Shown piece by piece: positions 16,733 through 24,870 of a stretch of 64,000 nucleotides of DNA. Every line of letters begins with the position of its first letter. The stretch's first letter is position 1. The DNA comes from Luteibacter yeojuensis (GTDB lineage: Bacteria; Pseudomonadota; Gammaproteobacteria; Xanthomonadales; Rhodanobacteraceae). The DNA lies in NCBI RefSeq assembly GCF_000964085.1, contig NZ_JZRB01000018.1:1-64000 (forward strand). The letters run 5' to 3'. The position numbers were made by a program, and so were the translations under genes. A model generated the notes under the pieces. The model ran no database searches. It was not told the origin of the DNA and worked only from the letters and a program-made list of their open reading frames with translations.

Positions 16733-16864
16733 AATTCAGGAGGGTCAGGGCAGCGACAGAGCTGGAGCATCAATGCCTAATCCGCATGCTCGCGGGTAGG
16801 CCGTGAAGCGGACGGCAACCTGCCCCAGCGGCAGCGGCGAGCGCCCACCAGCTGCTCGGGGCGA

Positions 16865-17140
16865 TCAAACTCGCGCTGTCGTCAGGTCAGGTGTCGCTGC
16901 CACGCGCGAAAGGCCTGATGCCGGTTGCGCGCTCGATTTGAGCGCATCGAGAAAGCGGGTGCGCCAGGTCGTGATGGTGTTGGCCTCCAGCACGTTCATC
17001 AACGCCCGCCAGCGCGTGCGGCGTTCCTTCAAGGGCATGGCCAAGGCCCGCTGGACAGCTCCGGAGACCTCATCGAGGTCGGACGGATTGACCAGCTGTG
17101 CTGCGTCTTTCTCCTTCGCTGCGCCTGCAAACCGGGAGAG
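16865..17140 (-). pseudogene. otsA: Trehalose-6-phosphate synthase C-terminal remnant
   Basis: About 90 codons of the extreme C-terminus of OtsA: LSRFAGAAKEKDAAQLVNPS, DLDEVSGAVQRALAMPLKER, ALMNVLEANTITTWRTRFLD, then a stop at 16865. The intact array D gene has LSRFAGAAQELDAALFVNPA and ALEANTITTWRTAFLDAL at the same places. The remaining roughly 380 residues, including the sugar-nucleotide site, are absent: homology ends abruptly at about 17141, where an unrelated sequence begins. So this copy is a non-functional fragment. Divergence from the array D copy is considerable, which argues against a recent duplication. Confidence 0.85.
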
Positions 17141-17481
17141 CCCACCGGCGAAGTCAGCTGGGTGGGCATCTAAAATTGGAAGGCAAGGTTTACGAGAAGC
17201 ACTTACTTGATCACGGGCGCAAGTGGTGGCCGATTAAGCGCTTCGAGCAGGCCTTCCCGCGCGCCAAGGTCAAATCCTCGCAGCGGCGTCTGGTCGTGGA
17301 CTCGCTATGTCGTACCGACGTTAAGTTTCCGGACGAAGGTATACCGTTCACCGTGATCCTGACGCTCCATGACCCAACCGGCCATGCCTCCGTGTTTAAC
17401 GAGTTGCGGCGAACCTTGCGCAGCAGCGGCGCGCGCATTGCCGATATCCGCACCGCGGTTCGTGTCGCCTCGCGAACATGA
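17098..17481 (+). CDS. Unknown protein, possibly truncated at its start
   Basis: The plausible part begins about 17178 with KVYEKHLLDHGRKWWPIKRF, followed by SSQRRLVVDSLCRTDVKFPD, GIPFTVILTLHDPTGHASVF and ELRRTLRSSGARIADIRTAV. It has strands and helices and normal codon use, but I recognise no family. The first 27 codons are antisense to the otsA remnant and look fortuitous, so a real gene may have lost its start at the same junction that cut otsA. It converges with the integrase at 17565. Confidence 0.4.
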   Translation: MLRLSPSLRLQTGRAHRRSQLGGHLKLEGKVYEKHLLDHGRKWWPIKRFEQAFPRAKVKSSQRRLVVDSLCRTDVKFPDEGIPFTVILTLHDPTGHASVFNELRRTLRSSGARIADIRTAVRVASRT

Positions 17482-17564
17482 CGAACTTCTAGGCATTCTG
17501 AGCACTCCGTGCGCGCAGCCCCACGCGCGCCGCAACCCGCTCGTATCTTTGAAATCAATGCGGC

Positions 17565-18653
17565 TTAACCGTCTTCAAGGAGGCGAGCAGCGGGATTCTC
17601 TGTGGCACCGCCCATTTGAAAGTAGCCGATCACACTCGAAACCGATCGGTGTTCAGTCAGTTGCATAATTGCCGGCAGCGCGACACCCTGACGGCTCGCT
17701 TCGGTCACGAACCCCGATCGCAGGCTGTGCCCTCCAAAGTCGCCCTCCAGCCCGGCCAAGCGAGCTCTTCGTTGCACGATCTCGCCCACCGCGGCCGGGG
17801 AGAGGGCAGGGCCCACCCGCTGTTTCCATAGCCGCCGAAAAATTGCCCCTTCGATGATGCCAGCGGCAGCCAGCCAAGCCTCTAGCGCTCGGGCGGCCCG
17901 ATCGAGGACTGGTTTATCGGGTGTCGAGGTGGGAGTCACGCCGGCCTGCTGAGTCTTGCTGTGCTCCAGCCGATAGATGAAACCCTGCGACCCGATTCGG
18001 CGTAGGTCGCGCAAATCCGCGGCCGCGACTTCGCTGCGTCGGCGCCCACCGCTGGCAAAGCCAAAGCAGAGCAGGGCACGGTCGCGCAAGCCCTCGATGC
18101 TGTCGTCACAGGTGGCTAGCATGGCTTCGAGCTCGGCTATGGTGATGGCGGTCTTTTTGCGTGGGCGTTCCCCGCGCTTAACCGCGGCGCGGGCGGCCCG
18201 ACTGAGCACCGTGCGGATGGCCGGCTGTTCGCAGGGATTGGTCACGTGTTTGAGTCGGTGCGCCGTAGACAGCACGGCGACCCGATGGCGAACTGTCGCC
18301 AGCGTCCATGGACCGCGCTTGGCTTTGAGGCCGGCCGCGACCAAAGCCTGATCAACGGACGGCGGCAACTCCCAAACCAATTCACCGTCGGAGGAACGGC
18401 GCACGACGTGATCGACCACGAATTGCAGCACCGTGGCTTCCGGCACCGGCAACGTCATGTCGACGCCATAGCGCGCCGCGTGCCAGCCAGCCCAATAGCG
18501 CAGGGCGCTGGCGTAGCTACGCGTGGTGTTGTCGGCCGCCGCCTCGGCGAGCAGTTCGCGCACGGCATCGGCGGCTTGCTGGGCCAAGTGGATCGGCAGT
18601 GCCAGGCTGGCGGCCGGTTGGGCGAGGCTCGGTATCGTGGAAATATCTTTCAT
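17565..18653 (-). CDS. Tyrosine recombinase / integrase
   Basis: A 362-residue site-specific recombinase. An N-terminal core-binding domain (NTTRSYASALRYWAGWHAAR, then VLQFVVDHV) is followed by a catalytic domain with the Arg of box I in GFASGGRRRSEVA, the H-x-L-R of box II in GGHSLRSGFVTEA, the following His in LTEHRSVSSV and the nucleophile Tyr in IGYFQMGG. All catalytic positions are present, so it looks active. It is transcribed divergently from the KfrA-like gene across a 104-base region with an inverted repeat. This integrase/KfrA-like pair is a recurrent mobile unit in proteobacteria; what it moves here is not clear. Confidence 0.92.
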   Translation of the reverse strand: MKDISTIPSLAQPAASLALPIHLAQQAADAVRELLAEAAADNTTRSYASALRYWAGWHAARYGVDMTLPVPEATVLQFVVDHVVRRSSDGELVWELPPSVDQALVAAGLKAKRGPWTLATVRHRVAVLSTAHRLKHVTNPCEQPAIRTVLSRAARAAVKRGERPRKKTAITIAELEAMLATCDDSIEGLRDRALLCFGFASGGRRRSEVAAADLRDLRRIGSQGFIYRLEHSKTQQAGVTPTSTPDKPVLDRAARALEAWLAAAGIIEGAIFRRLWKQRVGPALSPAAVGEIVQRRARLAGLEGDFGGHSLRSGFVTEASRQGVALPAIMQLTEHRSVSSVIGYFQMGGATENPAARLLEDG

Positions 18654-18689
18654 ACTATGTAATATATACTACGAAATAGGGCATCTACC

Positions 18690-18712
18690 CGCGATAATCA
18701 TCACTTATCGCG
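18690..18712. promoter_or_regulatory. Perfect inverted repeat, likely operator
   Basis: CGCGATAA / TTATCGCG with a 7-base spacer, midway between the divergent integrase and kfrA-like genes. KfrA proteins repress their own promoters at palindromes, so autoregulation plus control of the integrase is likely. Confidence 0.6.
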
Positions 18713-18757
18713 AGTACGAAATCAAAGGGCAGGGCGGTCAATCGTGGAGAACCTCTG

Positions 18758-19672
18758 ATGGCACGAGGCATCACCGAAAAAGAAGTTCATCACGCGGCGG
18801 ATGCGCTGCTTGGCGCCGGCGAACGACCGACCGTCGAACGCGTGCGAGGCTTTCTGGGCACCGGTTCACCCAACACCGTGGTACGGCACCTCGAGAGCTG
18901 GTGGCCCAGCCTCGGTGAGAGACTGCAGGCAAAGCGGGGCAGTGCGGCCGTACCCCATGCACCGTCCGTGGTCACCGACCTGGCCTCGCAGCTGTGGGAA
19001 AGCGCCCTCGCCAGTGCGCGCGCAGTCGTCGAGGCTGAACTGGCCAGTGACCGCGCCCAACTGAGCCTCGAGCAGGATGCGCTGGGCGAAGAATCGGCGG
19101 CACTGCGCGCCGCTGCCGAGCAGGCGCGTATCGACGCCGGCCTAGCCCAAACGGCTCTGCACGCCGCCGAGCGGCGCCTTTGCGACGTAGGGGCGCTGGT
19201 GGAGCAACTGAAGGCGACCATCTCTAGCCTGCAGACGCAACGAAACACTGCCGTAGAGCAAGCGTCCCAACATCAGGCGGCATTGGCCGAACATCTGGCC
19301 CATCTGCAGCGCCGTGACGATGAGCTGGTGCAGGAGCGCCGTCGTCAGGCTGACTACATCCGCTCGGTAGAAGAACGGGCCCACGCCGAGGTGGACCGAG
19401 GGCGTCAGGAAAGCGTTGCGCTGCGCAAGCAATTGGAGGCCTTACGCCGGGCATCGCAAGCCAGCGAGACCGCAGCCGCCGAGAAACAGACGCTCCTGAC
19501 CCAAGCGCTTGCCGAGGCAAAGCAGGACGCCGCCGTAGCCCGGTCCGCTCTCCAGGCGCTGCGGGCGAAGCCGGCGCCGGCCCCCAAATCGCGCCGAAAA
19601 CGCACTCAGCCCGTGTCCCGGCCGCCGGCCAAGCCCAAGAAGTCACGAGCAGCCAAACTCCCAAAGGGGTAG
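18758..19672 (+). CDS. KfrA-like DNA-binding coiled-coil protein
   Basis: A 304-residue protein. The N-terminus (MARGITEKEVHHAADALLGA, ERPTVERVRGFLGTGSPNTV, RHLESWW) is the KfrA-type DNA-binding domain found in plasmid replication/partition regulators. Residues of about 75-270 form a long Ala/Glu/Gln-rich coiled coil, ending in a basic tail (KSRRKRTQPVSRPPAKPKKS). In plasmids KfrA organises DNA as an alpha-helical filament and represses its own gene. Here it is chromosomal or island-borne, paired with an integrase. The basic tail may bind DNA non-specifically. Confidence 0.85.
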   Translation: MARGITEKEVHHAADALLGAGERPTVERVRGFLGTGSPNTVVRHLESWWPSLGERLQAKRGSAAVPHAPSVVTDLASQLWESALASARAVVEAELASDRAQLSLEQDALGEESAALRAAAEQARIDAGLAQTALHAAERRLCDVGALVEQLKATISSLQTQRNTAVEQASQHQAALAEHLAHLQRRDDELVQERRRQADYIRSVEERAHAEVDRGRQESVALRKQLEALRRASQASETAAAEKQTLLTQALAEAKQDAAVARSALQALRAKPAPAPKSRRKRTQPVSRPPAKPKKSRAAKLPKG

Positions 19673-19732
19673 CGGCGGTGCCGCCGGCGCCACTCTACAA
19701 TCCTCCCATTGAAGGTTTGAGCAGGAGGATCC

Positions 19733-20119
19733 ATGGCTACCGGGGCATGTCGTTGCGGCCAGGTGAGCTTTACCACGGCCTCCGAGCCAGTCCGCTGCGG
19801 CATCTGCCACTGCATGGATTGCCGGGCGAGGTCAGGCGCGCCGTTCATCGTGTTCGTGATCTTTCCTTTAGCCGCGGTGACGATCCGGGGCGCGCGTCGA
19901 CCGGTGCCCAGCGCGAGCGGAGTGCGCGAAGCGTGCGCGACCTGCGGCTCGATGGTCTGCTGGATCGATGATCAGACTGGCGAAATCGAGCTCTACGCCG
20001 GGCTTTTCTCGGCACCAGGTCTGTTTAAACCTGAGTATGAGGTGTGGACCCTTCGTCGGGAACCGTGGCTGCCGGCGCTGCAGCTTGCGCAGTACCCGCG
20101 CGATCGCCCGAAACGCTGA
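19733..20119 (+). CDS. GFA-family zinc protein, copy 1
   Basis: A 128-residue protein of the glutathione-dependent formaldehyde-activating (GFA/CENP-V) family, a beta-tent fold with structural zinc. Cysteine motifs: C-R-C-G-Q near residue 6, CGICHCMDCRARSG near 26, and CATCGSMVCW near 70. Later strands read GLFKPEYEVWTLRREPWLPA. Despite the name, most members do not act on formaldehyde and some are dehalogenase- or thiol-ester-related. The ATG follows AGCAGGAGGATCC. The copy at 38460 is about 70 per cent alike by eye. It marks the left edge of the Tn7-like module. Confidence 0.88.
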   Translation: MATGACRCGQVSFTTASEPVRCGICHCMDCRARSGAPFIVFVIFPLAAVTIRGARRPVPSASGVREACATCGSMVCWIDDQTGEIELYAGLFSAPGLFKPEYEVWTLRREPWLPALQLAQYPRDRPKR

Positions 20120-20308
20120 CGCCGGTCCGGCCTGCCTCGCGTGTGCTTGTTCTCGCTGCAGGCGAGAACGCCGAGCGCTACGTCGTTGCCACAGCGTATG
20201 CGAGACCCCGTCAGAGAAAAGCCCGCGCGTGGCGACGAGTTCGAGCGGTAATGAGCGCCCTCGATGTTTGTACATAAGGGCGGACGCACACCGCCCGAGT
20301 GGACGTGT

Positions 20309-20433
20309 TGTGCGCAGTAAACGATGGATTAGCGTAAGTCCATGATATACAAGAATGTACGTTGACAATGACCGGCCGATTTGTGCGCAGTTCCCACCAC
20401 GCCCATGTGCACAGTTTTCCGAGGTACGCAGTT
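20309..20433 (+). repeat. Direct repeats TGTGCGCAGT, candidate transposase-binding sites
   Basis: Copies at 20309-20318 and 20382-20391 (identical), a variant TGTGCACAGT at 20406-20415 and a weaker GTACGCAGTT at 20424-20433. They lie in the gene-free stretch just past the TniQ gene, the expected place for a transposon end. The first copy is preceded by TGT at 20306. TnsB-type transposases bind several short repeats at each end. No matching inverted set was found on the other side, so the assignment is tentative. Confidence 0.45.
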
Positions 20434-20490
20434 AATAGGGGGTAATCGCGAGAGTTGCGCACACCTGCGTGCCCACTTTTCTATGTTCTG

Positions 20491-22002
20491 TTATCCGGAA
20501 CGCTTAGTTCTAACGGACGCCGCCGGAACCTTCTTGCCCGGTACGGTGGGACGCCTACGGTTCGCGGCGTCTGCGTGCTCAAGAGCATCTGCCTCGCCAA
20601 AGAGGCGCAACATCATAGGTCGCTGACGTATTAGGACCCTGACTAGTTCTTGGCGACTGAATACGACGAGAAGCCAAGGCTCTGTTAGGTGCGGCCTGTC
20701 GCGAGCCATGCTGTAGAGTTCTGGAACATAGCGGGAGAGGGCGCATCTCAGTCCCTGGGCATAACCGCTGCAAAGAACCGCACGGCAGGCATTCAGAAGG
20801 ATGCGTGCCTCGTGCGCTGACAGTTGCCCCAGGTCACCAGCGGCCAAGCTGTTATCGACCACAGCATCGATTAACTGGGCTATAGCCCCGTACGATGCGG
20901 GGTGCACGCAGGTCAGATCCAGATACTGGTCGCCTGCTACTCCGGTCGGCGGAAGCAGGGTAATCGAACTGGTATCCGGCCACCGGGCGCCCTTAAAACT
21001 AGCGGGGAGCGCTAGGCCGAGGCCCGCAAGGAACAGTTGCATTTCGCGTGCGGTTAAGACGTGGGGTGGCAGCTTAAGCGCCAAATTCGACGCAACGTTT
21101 GACAGCGCGCGACGCATGTTCTCTGGGATATGAAGGAACCCAGGTCGGCTCTTCCTGACCACCTCTAAGAGTTTTAGATTCCTTGCAAGATCAAGCGCTT
21201 GCGAGGAGTCGCTGCGGCGTTGTGCTTCGACTTCCTCAGAAGTGTGGCCCTCCTCTTCATCTGATCTTGGGTAAGAAACCAGGTCCGCGAGCGCTGCGAA
21301 TGATGCCGTTCCCGCATCAGGAGAGAGGAGAACGGTCTTCACGCGAGCTCGCTCCGCCCACCCAAGGTATGACTCGACGCATTCGCCCGAGCGGTGGGGG
21401 CAGCGTTGCGTTGCCGAAAGAGTGGCATCGGTATCGAGGAGCTCATTCTCGCACCCGCCGCACCTCAGGTTTCCATCGAGCGTCCATGTCGGCTTAACGT
21501 TGATGTTGGCGCCGCACTTCGCGCACTGAGTTATGAGTTGGACTTTGTGCCACGAGCACTCCTTGATCCACGGAAGTTGGTGGAGGAGTGTGTGGTAGCC
21601 AATGCGCAAGCAGACCGGGCAATAGCGAAACTTCCACGGGTCATGGAAGAGCTGTTTGTCCGATCGGAAGGGCAGCCATGCGTCGAGACTCCATGTCGTA
21701 GGAGCTTGTTCCAGCCCGAGTGATCTAGCAAACGATGCCATCCGCGCTCCCGAGAAAGTCAGCGTTTGGGAAATGTCATCGTCCCTGCCAAGGCGGAGTC
21801 CGAAGGCTCGAAATAGATCCCGGGGAAGTAACGCATTGAGCCGCACTAGGCGACTGAAGATGCCGAACGCTGATGCCCCTGGCATCGAAGTCAGGGTTCC
21901 TCCAACCCAGAGCGATTCGTCCATCGGCGCGATTCGAGGGAGGCCTTCGCTTCCCCTCTCATCACAGAGGCGCCGTGAGGTGGCCGGCGGATTGGGGTCC
22001 AT
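20491..22002 (-). CDS. TniQ/TnsD-type target-selection protein
   Basis: A 503-residue TniQ-family protein. The N-terminal half has the family's zinc-binding layout: YCPVCLRIGYHTLLHQLPWI, a His in CSWHKVQLITQC, AKCGANINV, RCGGCENELL. Its length is close to Tn7 TnsD (about 500) rather than short TniQ, suggesting a C-terminal DNA-recognition part that chooses a fixed target. Last gene of the tns operon: its ATG overlaps the TnsC stop by one base (TAATG). In Tn7-like systems this protein binds the target and recruits the ATPase. No Cascade or Cas12k gene accompanies it, so RNA-guided targeting is not suggested. Confidence 0.85.
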   Translation of the reverse strand: MDPNPPATSRRLCDERGSEGLPRIAPMDESLWVGGTLTSMPGASAFGIFSRLVRLNALLPRDLFRAFGLRLGRDDDISQTLTFSGARMASFARSLGLEQAPTTWSLDAWLPFRSDKQLFHDPWKFRYCPVCLRIGYHTLLHQLPWIKECSWHKVQLITQCAKCGANINVKPTWTLDGNLRCGGCENELLDTDATLSATQRCPHRSGECVESYLGWAERARVKTVLLSPDAGTASFAALADLVSYPRSDEEEGHTSEEVEAQRRSDSSQALDLARNLKLLEVVRKSRPGFLHIPENMRRALSNVASNLALKLPPHVLTAREMQLFLAGLGLALPASFKGARWPDTSSITLLPPTGVAGDQYLDLTCVHPASYGAIAQLIDAVVDNSLAAGDLGQLSAHEARILLNACRAVLCSGYAQGLRCALSRYVPELYSMARDRPHLTEPWLLVVFSRQELVRVLIRQRPMMLRLFGEADALEHADAANRRRPTVPGKKVPAASVRTKRSG

Positions 22003-22988
22003 TAGTGCCTCCCACGAAATTCAGGCTCCAAAGGGAGATAGCACGCGTGATTGAGTGCGTTCCGGATGTCTGGTCGCGTGAGCTCGATAAAGTCGGGGTT
22101 GTCGCCGGCGATGCGCACGAGTACGACGTATACGAAGTGCTCGAAGGACTGCATAGGCCATTGTGCCACCGGTCCTATGCTTTGTTCGGCGCGCATCTCA
22201 TTGATCACCTCTCTGATTAGATCGATCTGCGAACCTAACCGCCATCCGAGGCCATATGCCTTTGGTGCAAAATACTGTGTGTACGTGACTCCCGAGTCAG
22301 GTGGCCACATCATGATTTCATCGTACTCTTTGAATGCCAGGGCAACATCGGAAAGGGTATGAGTCGCAAGATCGGCTTCCGGAACTTCCCATAGAAGTCC
22401 CGTGTAATGATGAGTCGATGTGAAATATCGACCTGCAATTTGAGCGGGTGGTGTCTTGTCCATGCCTTCAGGGCCGAATCGCTGCGTGTCACACTGATTG
22501 ACGAGGAAGTGAAACGTGCGCACGAACTTCTCTAGCTCGTTATCGATGCTTAGAAGAGTGTCGTATTCTTCAGTGGTAAATCGGTTGGCCTCGTTGAAGA
22601 TGAGTGAAACAACTTCTGCTCCCGTGCGTTGTATCTGTTCGCGAAGCATGCGAGTAAAACGAAAGATCGTTTGGTTACTGAAGTCTGTCTTGAAGGCTTT
22701 TTGGCCGTGATGTTCGAGGAGGCCAACCACGAAGTATCCCTCCGAAGACTTTGTTGGCTTCGTGTAGCTGTACTCGACGATGTACATGCTATATGGACGC
22801 CATGTCTCCGAGGCGGATAGCTGCCTTGCGCCACACGTCTTTCCGAAGCGAGCGAAACCCTCAATCCAAACTGCTGAAGATCCGATCTCAAGACTGCTAC
22901 GGCTGTGGGTGGCCAGGCGTTCGGCCGGACGAGTGAGAATGATGGGGCGTTGTGCTCGATGCATAGGATGGCGATTATCGAATGTCAT
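22002..22988 (-). CDS. TnsC/TniB-type AAA ATPase with altered Walker B
   Basis: A 328-residue AAA-type regulator of transposition. Walker A is GFARFGKT (residues about 44-51 from the ATG at 22988). The Walker B strand reads VVSLIFNEANRFT: the usual Asp of hhhhDE is Asn. In TnsC the ATPase forms a filament on target DNA and bridges TniQ to the transposase. The Asp-to-Asn change could slow hydrolysis and stabilise the target complex, or the family may tolerate it. ATG 22988 is 34 bases past the TnsB stop and the 3' end overlaps TniQ, consistent with one operon. Confidence 0.82.
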   Translation of the reverse strand: MTFDNRHPMHRAQRPIILTRPAERLATHSRSSLEIGSSAVWIEGFARFGKTCGARQLSASETWRPYSMYIVEYSYTKPTKSSEGYFVVGLLEHHGQKAFKTDFSNQTIFRFTRMLREQIQRTGAEVVSLIFNEANRFTTEEYDTLLSIDNELEKFVRTFHFLVNQCDTQRFGPEGMDKTPPAQIAGRYFTSTHHYTGLLWEVPEADLATHTLSDVALAFKEYDEIMMWPPDSGVTYTQYFAPKAYGLGWRLGSQIDLIREVINEMRAEQSIGPVAQWPMQSFEHFVYVVLVRIAGDNPDFIELTRPDIRNALNHACYLPLEPEFRGRH

Positions 22989-23022
22989 GTTCGAATATCC
23001 AGTGTAGAGACGGCCGAGATGG

Positions 23023-24870
23023 TTAGCGAAGACGTACCGGGCCGCCGCGTGGAGGCAGACCGACGAGCGGATCGATTGCCGGTGACGTAGTGGCTTTCGC
23101 TGAGGTAGTAGTGGTTGGCGCCTTACCCGATGCGACAGCATCCGCGGCCCATTTCATCGTCCTTGCTCGCTCTCGTACATCCGCGTGATACGCCTCGATT
23201 GCGTCCTCGATACTTTCGTCCTGAGATTGCTTCGTTCGCCTCCAAAGCTCGGCGCGTCGACGCATGCGAAGACTGTGTGGAGAGCGAGCGTACGGAGGAA
23301 GCGCTTTTAAGAGAGCGTACGTTTCGCCGGAATCGTCGAGGAGCTGTAGATACCTCGCGTCGGTATCTTCTATGTAGCCGGAGAATTTCTTTCCGATAAG
23401 GTCCCAGCGAGTGTTCATCTTGTCGCTTCGGTATGTGGCATAACCGAAGTTGGCGTGGGGTAGAACACCCGTCGATTTGTTTCCGCGGATCGTTACCTCG
23501 ACATGAAATTTCTTCATCGCGCGTGCGTCAGAAGCGCTCTGTGTTGACTGCACCACGAGTGCTCCTGATGCGAGGTGGCGCTCAGTAACTTCGCGAGGGC
23601 TTCGATCATTCTTTTTCGCATGCGCGCGTACGTTGTAGGTCGTAATCGCCACGTCCATAAAGTCTTCGAGAAGGTCCTGGAAAATCGGATAGTCCTTTGG
23701 ATTTCGACGTGATATGCGTTGCTCGGCTCTAACGTTGGTCTCGGGCTCAAAGCCGCCGGCCAAGAACCTTAAGACCTCTCGCTCCATTTTCTTGAAGAAG
23801 GCCTCAATGGTCCCGCGTGTCTGAGGTATACCCGCGACGCCAAAGTGGTAAACCCAGTGATGATTTTGAAGCAGGACTCGCCGTGCGTGCTTGGCTATGT
23901 TCCCTGAGAAGTTGTCCAGCGAGAGAATCAAGGGAATGAGCGGCAGGCCATCTGATGACGGCATCCAGGCGTTCGGGAGATACGAAAGATGCGTTCCGCT
24001 AAGTGTGCGAGGAGACCAAACGGTCAAGGCGTTAGAAAGGGTTTGGATGAAGTCGAACTGATCGTAGGCCGGGCCAATCACGAGGTGCCAGGCGACGCAT
24101 GCGCGCGAACCCAGGTCGAGCTTCGCGAGAAGCCAAATACCGGTGATAGGGGCTACCGTATAGGTACCGTCTGATAGCGGGATCGCTGTCCACTGATCCT
24201 TCGCGTCGATCCAGTGCGCGTCGAACTGCGTCTCAATGAACGGGTCCACAAGGCCGAGGTCATCCAAGCGCGTGAGAGATGGAGGCGCATCCAGGTTCAT
24301 TGAAGCGTCGGCGGCCTCAGTCCGCTTGCGCTTAATGTAGTTTGCTAGGGCGCGCCTGCCGTTGTCACGAGTGTTGAAGGGGTACGATGTGTCGATCCCG
24401 AGTGCTTTGAGGATTCGTCGCATCTCTTTGTTCAGTCGGTCGAACGCCGGGCTGCTTTGCGTTTTCGACGGTAGCCGACCCGTGAATTTGGCAATAGCCA
24501 CCCCGAGCTCCGGCACTGCGCTAACGAGCCGGGTCATTGCATGCGATGTCGCTACCGTGGGTGCTGCGCCCGTCCGCGGCTCAGACGATCCAAATCGAGC
24601 GCCCGGCGTGCACACAGCAAAGCCGAGGATTTCGCCCCGTGGCCCAGGCTGGATTGCCACTTCCATCATTCGGTAGAGCGTCCTCGGATGAAGCCCGTAG
24701 CGCTTTGAGATCGCGTTTACTGACGATCCATGGACGAGATCAATTAGGGCGGCGACGCGCGTATTTATTGACTTGGCCTTCGCAGGATCAGTCTTCTCGA
24801 TGTGATGGGTGTCAGGGCGCGGGAGTGCCAAGATCGTGTCATGCTCCTGCTGTGTGAAGCGGACCTTCAT
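23023..24870 (-). CDS. TnsB-type DDE transposase
   Basis: A 615-residue retroviral-integrase-superfamily transposase. After an N-terminal HTH (VNAISKRYGLHPRTLYRMM) the catalytic core has its first Asp in the QFDAHWIDAKDQW strand, the second in LILSLDNFSGN and the Glu in TRGTIEAFFKKMER, 37 residues later. All three acidic residues are present. A beta-barrel region (HVEVTIRGNKS, YATYRSD) and a charged helical tail, likely the TnsC contact, follow. Its ATG overlaps the TnsA stop (ATGA), so the two are translationally coupled as in Tn7. It joins 3' ends of the element to the target. Confidence 0.92.
   Translation of the reverse strand: MKVRFTQQEHDTILALPRPDTHHIEKTDPAKAKSINTRVAALIDLVHGSSVNAISKRYGLHPRTLYRMMEVAIQPGPRGEILGFAVCTPGARFGSSEPRTGAAPTVATSHAMTRLVSAVPELGVAIAKFTGRLPSKTQSSPAFDRLNKEMRRILKALGIDTSYPFNTRDNGRRALANYIKRKRTEAADASMNLDAPPSLTRLDDLGLVDPFIETQFDAHWIDAKDQWTAIPLSDGTYTVAPITGIWLLAKLDLGSRACVAWHLVIGPAYDQFDFIQTLSNALTVWSPRTLSGTHLSYLPNAWMPSSDGLPLIPLILSLDNFSGNIAKHARRVLLQNHHWVYHFGVAGIPQTRGTIEAFFKKMEREVLRFLAGGFEPETNVRAEQRISRRNPKDYPIFQDLLEDFMDVAITTYNVRAHAKKNDRSPREVTERHLASGALVVQSTQSASDARAMKKFHVEVTIRGNKSTGVLPHANFGYATYRSDKMNTRWDLIGKKFSGYIEDTDARYLQLLDDSGETYALLKALPPYARSPHSLRMRRRAELWRRTKQSQDESIEDAIEAYHADVRERARTMKWAADAVASGKAPTTTTSAKATTSPAIDPLVGLPPRGGPVRLR

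Noticed and set aside
17098-18653. Integron (IntI with attI and cassettes)
   Set aside because: The recombinase lacks the additional segment typical of IntI between boxes I and II, and no attC-like cassette array follows.
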